Positions 12,801-24,696 of a stretch of 64,000 nt of DNA are shown piece after piece. The stretch lies in the NCBI GenBank assembly GCA_014529385.2, contig CM043963.1, positions 77,553,412 to 77,617,411 on the forward strand, read 5' to 3'. Source of the stretch: Adiantum capillus-veneris (Eukaryota; Streptophyta; Polypodiopsida; Polypodiales; Pteridaceae). The notes beneath the pieces are model-generated. The model ran no database searches and was not told where the DNA came from. It saw only the letters and a list, made by a program, of their open reading frames with translations. Within the stretch, counting starts at the first letter, position 1, and each line of letters starts with the position of its first letter. A program made the translations under genes and the position numbers.

Positions 12801-15800
12801 AGATGATGTGGCAAGCTATACAACAAACCCGCACTTCGTGCTGACATGTGCCACGGCCCACGTGGCAGCAGTACGGATTTCCACATTATGTGCTAACAAG
12901 CTGACGTGGCTGCTGTACGGATTTCCGCCAATTGCGCTGGCTGCTTTTCGGCAGTTTTTGGGACCATATGCTTTTGGAACAAGTTGCTTTTTGAGTTTAA
13001 CTGCTTTTGGGGCATCCCTTGTAAGAATAAACAGACCTACAAGAATAAACAGACCCTAGGGACCTCACTCTGCAGAGCATCTAGATGCAGAGTCTGAGAG
13101 CAAAGATCCCTCGGTTGTTGTACTTTGCTCAACATTAATATAAAAATAAATACCGAAAAGGGCGCCAAATTTTGGGGCCAATACCTTTGGGCATGGAACT
13201 ACGTCGGGCCGTGTCAACTCAAATTTTAAAGTTGTGAATCATTTGAGGTGATTCTCTCGTGTGTCGTGTCAAATTCCCAACTTGGGGTGCCCAAGTCTGT
13301 GACAATGGTATCAGAGCACAGACGATTTCTCTTCTATCGAGAAATCCGATCCTCTTACCGCGACACACATGGATTCAAACAACGAATCCCGCAAGAATTG
13401 TATGAACCCTCTTGACACTTCTTGAACAGGAGGTAGCACGGGAAATTCGAATGGATCAACAGATCAAGAATACGGGCCACCTCCACCTATGGAGTATCAA
13501 TTGATGGAGATGCAACGTCAACAACAAGTTGATGATTGTGCAAAGCAGATGCTTCAGTTTGCAAAGGATCCCAAGTATGCTAAATTTTTGACCCGGCACC
13601 CAATCGATGAGGTGCATTCCCATTCGCAGAAACCCATCGATTCCCCAATAAATTCAACCCACAAGAAACCTCTTGTCCCACGAATGTTTACTGAAGATGA
13701 ACTTGAGGACGTTGTTGAAAGAGGACTCGACCAACTTTTGGGGGCAAAGAAGAAGCAACTGAAGAAACGCAACAAGGGAACTCACTACCCTGGTTATTTG
13801 GGCCGAAAATCCTCTTTTGCGAATGCAAGAAAACAGAAGAAGCATGTACACTTAGAAGGATTGTCCAATTCGTCCTCATCTTCTTCAGACAGCTCGGACA
13901 GCTCATCCTCTTCTAGCTCGAGTGATGACGACAGAAAGGGAAAGAAACGACGAAAGAACCAGAGATTGGGAAAGAACAAGAAGAAGGCCAAGAAAAGCGG
14001 ATCCCGACACTCTTCCGACAGTTTTGATGAGGATTCATCTTCTTCTGAGAGTTCGGATTTCGATGACCATACGTTTTATTCAAAAAGAAACCACTTTTAC
14101 AAAGCCAACCAATATGATTTTCTCAAGGACAAGGACAAAAAGACCAAGGAATTCAAAGAGAGTGGACAGGCAGTAAAGTTTGAAACCTTTTCAGGGTTTC
14201 AAGATGCTCCTAAGGCTTTAGCCTTTATTCAACAGTTTGACACAGCATTTTCTGGAGGCCGCTGTAGCGCGGATAATGTGTCGTGCTCTCTACAGTGTGG
14301 GTGCCCCTCAGTGCAATGTGCGTGACAATCTCACTCAACAGATGGAAACTCACTCAAACAGAATGAAACACAGAAACAATGGATAACAACAGAACAACAG
14401 AGACACAGAGTGGACAAGAACATGTGGACTCGACTATCTCAAAGAACCATGTACAGACTCTGGCGTGGCAACACACTCAGCTCCAGCCCAGGACTCACAG
14501 GTACAAAATGGGGGTGTCGAGGCTCAGATGTGCAGGGATGGTGAAGACGTGCTCTGTGTATAGACCCATTGCTCTCTAGAACGATGCTGGACCAAAGGTG
14601 AAGAAGATGATAACGATCACCAACCGCTACTACTCCTATGTACCACCATAAAGAGCCACCAACGGCTCATAAATGTCAGCCATGTGGTGACCTGGCCACG
14701 AGGTCCACTAGACCACTGTCGGTACCCCGTCACGTGTCACTCCCTAGGCCAGAGGGTCCAGAGGGTCCGTCCAGTGTGAACCAGCCTAGACCAACTGTAC
14801 TAACTGTGTCTTGTGAAAGTGACATTGTAGCCTGCTACAGCCGCTATACAGAGCACCCCAAGATTAGACAGGCAGCATTATTTTTGAAAGGCAATGCACG
14901 GACATGGTGGTCCACTCTCCTGTTAAGAAAAGAAGCACCAACAAAGTGGTTGAAGTTCAAGAGACTCTTTATTTCTTCATGGCTCACTCAAGAATACGAG
15001 GGAGACGTGATTACTGACTGGAATCATCTTCGGATGGTAAAGGCAAAAACTTTGGATACTTATTGTGAGAGATTTTGGGATATTTTCTACCGGCTTCATC
15101 CTTTAAGAAGGTCAATTTCAAGCAACAAATCAAGCGATTCTGTTGTGGACTGCCCAAAGAGATACAAGACTACTACTTGTTACAGAAATCTGAGTCTATA
15201 TAGCAGTTGATGGGACATGCTAGCAAGGCTGTGCTATGCATTCAGGTAACTTTAGTTATCCATCAAATGAACCTTCAACAAGTCATAACAAAAGCAAACA
15301 ACAGAAAGATACACGACCTCGACTGACAGAAGAACAAAAAGACGAATATTTCAAAGCAAGAAAGTGTTTTGATGTGGGGAACAAGGACATATCTATATGC
15401 ACGGTGCCCCAAAAAGGCACAAGAATGAGAATGATTGACAGTTTGAAAATGGAATTGGGTGAGGAGATACTCCTTCCATAACAAATACTAGATAGAAAAT
15501 TGCGAATAAACTTGCATTATTTTGCTTTGTGATTTTATGAATGAATAATTTAAAGTAGGACTTTTTGAAGATGACTTTGATTTACGTATGAAACTAATGT
15601 TTTGTTAGGTGCAGCGGAATGATTGTTTGCGCTTTGCTCAAGATGAGTGCTCCAAATTGTGCTCAAGGTTCCTTTTGTTCTTATGGAAGGGAGAGCCTTC
15701 CGTTCTTAATGAGAGAATGCTATGGTCACAAACAAAGTGAATGGATACTGTGCGTGCAAGTGTATGAGACTGAGAGATAGAGAGAGAAGAGAGATATGAC

Positions 15801-18800
15801 ACCAGAGACGTTGAAAAACCCTCCTCCGAAGGCCCCACTCTCGTCGGCGAGAGTGGTCTACTTTTGATTGCACAAAGTGGTACAATGCGTATGCAATGGA
15901 TTGATGCAACTTGGGACTATGCCGATGACGACGACGGTGATGACGACGACGACTTTAGGGCTGAAATCTGTGATCTTCTAACTGTTGAAATTCGGGGCTG
16001 TTTCGGTGGCTGAAAATGACTGTTTTGGCTGCGTTTTCGAGGGCTGAAAATGGGGGTGTATCTGCAACCGACTAGGCTGAATCTGCTGCGTTTTCCTGAT
16101 GCTGAATTTACGTTTTTGCTGCTGCTGATTTTGCGTTTTTGCTGCTGGATCTGATGGCTGCAAACGCTGGTCACCTGTGGCGATAGGAAGTTAGAAAACG
16201 CTGATTCTCTTGCAGCCTTAGTGGCGATTCTGCAACGCTAGATGCTGGGGGTGTTAGCGATGAGGGGGAAACTGCAAACGCTAGCTTGGGGAATTCGATG
16301 ATGAAGAAAACGCTAGGTTCATGAGGGTGCTTGATGGTTCTTGTTGAGAGAGAAGGGTACCTGCTGCCTGAGGGCCTGTGTGCTCCTTGCTTATCTCCCA
16401 AAGAGTGCTAGCTTTGGGTTGCTTATATATTAACTTAGCAAAATTGCCCTACCTACTTTTGTTGGAAAGTCACTTAAAAATAATAAGTGAAAATACCAAA
16501 AATAGGGAAAATAGGCTAAATGCACTGGAAAATTCCCCTGATTGAATCTGATGGATTCTGAAGGGAATACTGATGATCATGTTGTGTGCAACCGGAGGAT
16601 ATGCATCTACACTAAGTGACTGGGCATGCACGGTCTACGAATAGACTCACAAAAGTGCCAGATCACTGCTAATCTAGACTTGACTAGACTGATTGAACCC
16701 TAATCATGCTGTAGCTTGTCCACGGACACATAGGGCTGGATGTATCACGTGACATCCCCTCCTTTTCAAAGTGAGGTACTCGTACCGAACTGTATGGCGT
16801 CGAGGGAGATCGCCAATAGCATCCGGAATCCTGGAAGGGACTCTTCGCCGGTCCACTCGGATGTGTGGGTCGTGCGGTACTTGAACTTCATAAAGGTCTA
16901 CAACGCTTGCTTCTTTGGGCCGCGCCGAAAGCGACAAAGTCTTTTGTGGCTCCTTCGTTGCGTCAACTTCGTCTAGAGTCGTGCTTTTTTCGTCTTCAAG
17001 AATCTCCATGGTTGAAAATTCCTGAAATCATTTCCAACACAAAACCATGAACATACCCATTCCATGTAAAGTGAAGGGAAAAAATCTTGTCTTCTCTAAA
17101 GACTGTGTATGCAATGTAGATGAACATAGAGACGGAGTGACAACCCGTTCATCAAACACATACAAACAATGAGATCAAATCTTTCCTGTTTGATCGAAAT
17201 CAATCAACTGTGGCAAATCACAATGGAAATGCCCATGCTTGGTGCTCATACTTTCATGTGCTCGTCCGGAAACTGTGTCATGCCAAGGAAGAGACATGGA
17301 ATGTGACTTCCTTACATACTTACCTTTCAGCTTTTCATGAAAAAACCGCATACATTCGTGCTCATCCATGAGAGAAACGTGCTCAACATACAATATGTCA
17401 TGCCTAGGAAAAGGGATCACATAACGATGTTGACTAAAATACAGGAAACCGTCACGAATGAAACACTCGAACAATGCGTGCGTATCATGCGAACACATAA
17501 TACTTCCTGTAAGGATTCTTTGGACCTAGGCTCGAGAGCCAAGATCGGTTCTTCGTGATTGATCGAATCTGCAACAAGGTTAGCTTCGCTAGAAAAAACA
17601 TCCACTAACACATCATCCTGGTGAACAATCACATCTTCTTCATGCAACTCATCATGCTTGTGAGAAATCGCATCTTGATCATGCAAATCATCATGCTTAT
17701 CTTTGTCATCCAAACTATCATGCAAATTATTATCATTCAAATCTTCATGCTTCTCATAATCATGCAAATCCTGTACATCATGTTGTGGAGAAAAGGAGAC
17801 TGAGAGAGTCTCCTTCTCTTGAATCCTTTCAATCTTGTCCTGCATATTAGCAATGAGAGATGGAGAATGAGCAATGTCCTCTCCATGAATGACAATAGGA
17901 GAATCACTTTTGGCGTTGAGAGTTATAGTGTTAGTCTTAAAATCCATGAGAGCGTCATTATCACGAAACCATCGAATGCCCAAAATCATATCACATCCTG
18001 AGAGAGGAGAAACAACAAATCTTCTAGTGAAGGCAGTCTGTTGAATTGCAAACAACGCATCAAGACACTACTCCGTGATGAGAGCGTCCATACGGGAACG
18101 CAAGCCAGAGACCTCGATAGGAGATCTCGGACTAACTTCGAGGCGGGCTCTCTCAACAAAAGAGGAATTGATCACATCATGCATACTACCTAAGTCAAAC
18201 AATATGACAAAACGGTGCCCCGACCATAACATTTAATGAGAGAATCATAAGTGGGAGGATCCTGAGAAGCTTGGGACACACTCGTGTTATCATTCATTGC
18301 ATTGACAGAGGAAGTGGGTGTTGTGGGTTCTTTAGATTCATTCGATTCAAGCTTAGGACATGTTCTTTTTATGTGACCCTTAATGTGACAATGAAAACAA
18401 CGACCTTCCTTAGAATAAGTGCTTTGCTCTTCCGACGTGATGTATCCTCCTACAATTCCTTGTGCTACCTTTTCATTTGGAGTAAGCTTAGGTTTAGCAA
18501 TTGTGTTAGCCTTACCCTTAGATTCATTGGAAGAATTCTTTGTTGGGAGACTGTTGGAAGATTGGTTAGCAGAGTTATCATTCTTACCATTCTTATCATT
18601 CTGAGAGTTCTGAGAAGTCTACGAGGTACTTGTGGAAGTCTTGTTCTCCTTAGGCTTTCCCTTGTTGTGCTTCATCTCCTGTGCGAGAGCAATCGCTACC
18701 GCCTTGTTGAGATCGATTGGATCGAGTAACTCGACATCGTACTTGATATACTCGTCCAATCCAAAGAGAAAAACCTCTTTGCGCTCATCATCCGGTTTTC

Positions 18801-21130
18801 GTAATTGGGTACCTAACTGCAAAACACGATTAGAAAAAGACATGACTGGTATACCATTTTGCTTGAGAGAGCGCCAATCGTCTTTCAATCGTGCGAGGTA
18901 TTGAGGTGGCATAAACCGCGCCTTGAGCTTGTCTTGGAAATCAACACAATCGAAGGAAAGGGGCGTGAATCCGTCGGCTTCCTCTAGGTGCGCGGCTAGC
19001 TGTGCCTCTTGCCATGCGTGGTACCAATTGATGGCATCACCGGCAAGGTACATAGCTGCCGTCAAAACTTTGTTATTTCCTGTCTTCTCAGTTGTCGCAA
19101 AATAAGCATTAAATTGATGCAACCAAGAATGAATAACCGTAGCATCCATCTTACCGTCATACTTACTGAAAGTCAACTTCTCTGTGACTGGATGGTTGGA
19201 ATCCGCATCGTGGCTTGCACTACTTGAGGAACTCCCACGATCTTTGGGTGGTTCGGTCTTCGAGACAAGTACTTGGGAAAGCAATTCTTGAGTGCGTAGC
19301 TCCCTTTGAGCTTCACGCTCTGCCTGCCTTTCTGCTTTTCATTCATTTCGTTCATCGCGCTCGCGTTCGAAAGCAAGGCGATTGGTTTCTTGTTGTGCCA
19401 ACGCAACTCGATTCGCTTCTAAAGTAAGGCGAGTCGCTTCTTGTTGTTGTAGTGCGTTTCTTTCATTTCGTTCCATCGTAATGCGTGTCGCTTCTTGTTG
19501 TGCCACCATCATGTCCATCATTGACTTGACCATCATCTCCATAGGAGTTAGAACAACTCGTGGCGTAGATGGCGAAGGGGGAGGATCGAAAAAATCTCCT
19601 CGTGGAGAAAAATCTTCGCCGCCTCTCTTATGCTAATCACCTGTATGCGAAGTATCCATTCCGCTTCGGGTGACGACCGTACACTATGATCTTTGGTTCT
19701 TAAGTTCACGAGGAACTTGGGTTCTTGAAGGTCTTGGTTCTTGGGTTCTTGGGTTCTTGAGGTTCTTGAGGTTCTTGAGGGTTTCTTTCGCTTGCAGATC
19801 GCGTTTGAGAAGGATCTTCTCTTCACCCGAGTTCTACTCTTTTCCGCGGACACACCCCTTGGCGGCCTTGCGCTCACACCAAGGTTGCTTTTTCCCACCT
19901 CACGTCGATTGGCCGGCCGCTAAGTGCACGGTCCGCTCTCAATGAGTGAAAAGAGACACAAGGGGAGGCTGGACAAGCCCTTCTTTCTTGGGATTCCTAT
20001 CACTCTTCAAAAACACGATTAGGAATCGACACGCCAAGCGAACTTGGGTTCGTGCGACCTCAACAAGCAAAAAAAAATCTTGTGGTTCTTTCCTTGAGTG
20101 ATACAGAACACTGTCAAAGCTCTGATACCAATGTTAGGTGCAGCAGAATGATTGTTTGCGCTTTGCTCAAGATGAGTGCTCCGAACTATGCTCAAGGTTC
20201 CTTTTGTTCTTATGGAAGGGAGAGCCTTCCGTTCTTAATGAGAGAATGCTATGGTCGCAAACAAAGTGAATGGATACTGTGCGTGCAAGTGTATGAGACT
20301 GAGAGATAGAGAGAGAAGAGAGATACGACACCACAGACGTTGAAAAACCCTCCTCCGAAGGCCCCACTCTCGTCAGCGAGAGTGGTCTACTTTTGATTGC
20401 ACAAAGTGGTACAATGCGTATGCAATGGACTGATGCAACTTGGGACTATGCCGATGACGACGACGGTGATGACGACGACGACTTTAAGGCTGAAATCTGT
20501 GATCTTCTAACTGCTGAAATTCGAGCTGTTTCGGTGGCTGAAAATGACTGTTTTGGCTGCGTTTTCGAGGGCTGAAAATGGGGGTGTATCTGCAACCGGC
20601 TAGACTGAATCTGCTGCGTTTTCCTGATGCTGAGTTTATGTTTTTGCTGCTGCTGATTTTGCGTTTTTGCTGCTAGATCTGATGGCTGCAAACGCTGGTC
20701 ACCTATGGCGATAGGAAGCTAGAAAACGTTGATTCTCCTGCAGCCTTAGTGGCGATTCTGCAACGCTAGATGCTGGGGGTGTTAGCGATGAGGGGGAAAC
20801 TGCAAACGCTAGCTTGGGGGATTCGATGATGAAGAAAACGCTAGGTTCATGAGGGTGCTTGATGGTTCTTGTTGAGAGAGAAGGGTACCTGCTGCCTGAG
20901 GGCTTGTGTGCTCCTTGCTCATCTGCCAAAGAGTGCTAGCTTTGGGTTGCTTAACTTAGCAAAATTGCCCTACCTACTTTTGTTGGAAAGTCACTTAAAA
21001 ATAATAAGTGAAAATACCAAAAATAGGGAAAATAGGCTAAATGCACTGGAAAATTCCCCTGACTGACTCTTATGGATTCTGAAGGGAATACTGATGATCA
21101 TGTTGTGTGCAATCGGAGGATATGCATCTA

Positions 21131-21176
<46 letters not shown>

Positions 21177-24100
21177 AGATGAATCCAGGATAAGCCCAAA
21201 TTCACCCTTGAAGGAAAGTGCAAGGTATAGACCCATGGTAGTCACCCACAAGACAATATAACCATCAGCTCCATCATGCATAGTATTGACTAAATACCAC
21301 AACATCCCCACTAACGTCGTCAGTGCCCAATAGTGGGTGTAGAACTAGGTAGTAACATATGCTCCCCAACACAACACACACCACACGCACACACACATGA
21401 GCATACATCAACACAAAGTTCAGTGTACACTAAGTGACTGGGCATGCACGGTCTATGAATAGACTCACAAAAGTGCCAGATCACTGCTTATCTAGACTTG
21501 ACCGGACTGACTGAACCCTGATCATGTTGTAGCTTGTCCACGGACACATAGGGCTGGATGTGTCACGTGACATGTTTTATGAAAGATCCTGCTATTTGTG
21601 AACAGATAACATGATCGAAAATGAGATGATGATGAATTCAGAGCAATGACAGCTCCAAAATGAATCTGATAACGATAAGAATTGTGAATTTTCAATCATG
21701 ATAAATGACTTAATGGAATGGTCACACAGCTAGAACTGAATGATTCAAACACTCTGTTCGGTATGAACTCGGTGTCTGATTGATGGATTGGAATTCCCCG
21801 AAATGATTACTCACACATGATTGTGTTTGAGTGCAGATGGAATGATTGACAAAATGATTGCAGCATTTCAGTCTCGAGAAATCTATGGACATGACCACAA
21901 TATGAGATTAGTTAATCCGACATCAGTGAGATCCGGTGTGGATTTAAATGCGATTGCTAATTACGATGCCAAGAATCATGGTCCTAAATCTGAATAAATT
22001 CTATGTGATATGACTTAAATGTGATGTGATGTGACTGTCGTCTTTGTACAAGTGCTGGATTTGTGCCGTCTAGTGCGTCGGTACTTAGAGTTAGTGTTTA
22101 CTAAACTAGTCTATGGCTTATGTCTGATTTTGCAGGCGTAATCGAGGGCGATTACAATTCTTTCAATAGGGGCAATGTCACAAATTGATGATGTGGCAGG
22201 ACTACGTGGACAGCTATACGGACATGTGATGTGGACGGCCGTACGAACAGATGACGTGGCAAGCTGTACAGGAGACCCGCGATTCGTGCTGGTAGTGCAA
22301 CATGACAATAGTACGGATTTCCGCATTATACATTGACATGCTGACGTGGCTGCTATACGGATTTCCGTCAATTATGCTGGCTGCTTTTTTGTAGTTTTTG
22401 AGACCAGATGCTTTTGGGACAAGTTGCTTTTGAGTTTAACTGCTTTTGGGACATCTCTTGTAAGAATAAATAGACCCTAGGGGCCTCACTCTGCAAAGCA
22501 TCTGGACGCAGAGTCTGAGAGCAGTGGTCCCTCAAGTGTTGTACTTTGCTCAAGCATTAATCGAAAGGGGCACCATATTTTGGGGCCAATAACTTTGTGC
22601 ACGAAACTACGCCAAGCCGTGTCGACTCAAATTTTTAAGTTGTGAAGTGTTTTAAGTGATTCTCTCACGTGTCGTGTCAAATTCCCGACTTGGGGTGCCT
22701 AAGTTTGTGACAGTCTGAATATTCTACATTTGTGTTCTCATGTTATTGCAAGGAAGGCCACCTTGTTATTGGTACTAGTAGAGCAAAAACAACCCTGGAC
22801 GCTGATGTTTGCGTTTCTGTGTTCTCATGCGGTTTCTACACCAGCTTTTGGGCCTTGGCAGTCTTCATACTAGGATGTGGTTTTTGGCAAATTTGAAGCC
22901 ACGATACCCAGTTGCCCTTTGCTTCCAGCCTTGTACCTGATTGGAAAATAGTCACGAAGGAGTTGTCGTGACATGATCGAGACGGACGTGAGTGGCAATT
23001 TGCTTAGAATGAAGAGTTTGCATTGGAATCTGGTTTTTTATCAGACTCTTGTTCAGCGGTCTCCCGGACAGGCTTACTTTCTCTCGCAGAGAGGCATTGA
23101 AAGGATATTAGATGTGGTCGACGTTGGTGGACATGTGCTCTCATTTAGACAAGCTGCTCTTACTTTTGGTCTTCGAATGCATTATAGACACAAGTGGCAC
23201 ACCATTAACAATATGGTTGATTCCATATCTCCCATTCCATCGCTTGTTGCTAAGGATAGAATTAGCGACTGGCATCATGTAGGTTCTTTAATCCTCTCTA
23301 TATCTGCGAAGAAGGTATATTGTCATTTGCACTCATCTTCCTAGATACACGAACACTGTAATAAGGTATGGAATATGAACAAAGGTGTTGCATGGTGACG
23401 ACATAAAGTTATGGAAGTGTGGCATGCTAAGCTTCCTTTCAAGATTGTTTACGTGGAGATGCATCATTGGGAGTCTCCCAACTGGCAGATTTTTGAGCTC
23501 CAAAAGATTAGCTTCCTCACGATGTGTTCGTTGTGGTGCCAACATTGAGAATATTCCACATTTATTCTGGTATTGTTCTCATACGAAACAATTTGTGGAT
23601 TACATCTCTTCGCATGCGTTTCCCAGGGATACCTTTTCGTTGATATTTCTGGCTTTTACGAGTGCTTCCGCCACTGCTTCAGCCATATGCATACTTTTTC
23701 GACTTGGTTAGATTCTGGGTGTTATGGACAGTGTGGAGAGCATGTAATTTCCTCATGTTTAAGCATGTTCAAGTGGAGCATGTATCCTTCTTCAAAACCT
23801 CTCTTCAACAGTCTCTTTAATTTGCCTATGACTTGGATGAGCTCCCCACTCTTCATTACGAGCTCTATTTTGACTATCTCTGATTTACCGCTTGTAATAT
23901 TTTCTATGGGTTTTCCTTGATTTGAGGTTTCCCATTAGTAATTCAATCTGACATACTAAAAAAAAAAGTGCGTGTGGTGGAACTCTTCTAAGCATCACAA
24001 ATTCATGCACTGCATCATATGTGTGTGCATCTCTACACAAAAGTAAATGCACGCAAAATGCATATTGGATCCTGGCTGTCAACCATGTTTTGATGAATAC

Positions 24101-24625
24101 TACGTATTTAGGATAAGAAAGCAGAGTGCAACAAGCTTTAAAAGTGAGAATTGTCCAGAGACATGGGCATTAACAAAGAATGTTCTCTTTGTGTATATAC
24201 CTTCAACACATGCACTTAGAACATTCACCTTGAAGAAGAATTGTAGATTCAATAAATAAGCGGCGATACACTTCTCGATCACCATTCTTCAAAAGCGTGA
24301 TCAGAGATCCTACAGCCTCCAAAAGCACTCCAAACCGGCCACTGTATGGCATCAAAACATCCATCACCCAACTCGAACTATGAAAGACTCCATTTGTGAA
24401 TAAAAATACCAGAGGAGTACCTGTATGCTGATTCAGCAAAAAAAGGAAAAATCTGACCAAAAACAGGCAGTACAGCTGATGCCTTGCCTCGATAAAACAC
24501 ACCAGGGAAGTTTTTGGCAGTATGGCAGAGAAGTTTGAGGACAGCTGTGAACTCTCTCTCTTTGACTGGAATTGGCATAGCAAAAATAAGCAAGTAGTGT
24601 GAGTATTTAAAAAATGGCGGGGCTG

Positions 24626-24696
<71 letters not shown>

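Larger units (their letters stand above)
15598..21577 (-). mobile_element. Non-autonomous gypsy element with gag and protease (15603-21572), TSD TGTTT
   Basis: Minus-strand element. 5' LTR 20132-21572, 3' LTR 15603-16754, primer site (TTGGTATCAGAGC) at about 20119-20131, PPT AAAAGGAGGGGA at 16755-16766, perfect TGTTT duplication at 15598-15602 and 21573-21577. The 3.4 kb interior has gag, a CCHC knuckle and a degenerate protease, but no RT, RNase H or integrase core. Gag with PR but no polymerase makes it a TR-GAG-like element mobilised in trans (inference from family knowledge). The same LTR family occurs at 7360-8541 and 11615-12661. Confidence 0.9.
12723..22717 (+). mobile_element. Gag-only LTR retrotransposon (12728-22712), TSD GTCTG, host to two insertions
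   Basis: LTRs 12728-13304 and 22176-22712 begin TGTCACAAATTGATG and end GTGACA. Primer site TGGTATCAGAGC at 13306-13317. PPT-like 'caataggggcaa' just before 22176. Perfect 5-bp duplication GTCTG on both sides. Subtracting the nested elements leaves about 3.4 kb with gag only: no protease, RT or integrase seen. This matches TR-GAG type non-autonomous elements, which rely on enzymes from a partner. Confidence 0.88.
6030..24228 (-). other. ATR intron 3, 18.2 kb, filled with nested retroelements
   Basis: Bounded by CAAG|gtgaat at 24229-24228 and gtgcag| at 6030. Contents, left to right: exon-edge duplication, chromovirus remnant with solo LTR, LTR-like block, truncated gag element, and a LINE tail split by an LTR element that itself holds two insertions. 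Neighbouring ATR introns are mostly 80-150 bp, so the size is due to insertions. Confidence 0.88.

Noticed and set aside
17175-17498. Definite integrase H2C2 domain in the gag/protease element
   Set aside because: Only the first strand motif matches; the His and Cys ligands at expected spacing are not present, so it is noted as weak only.
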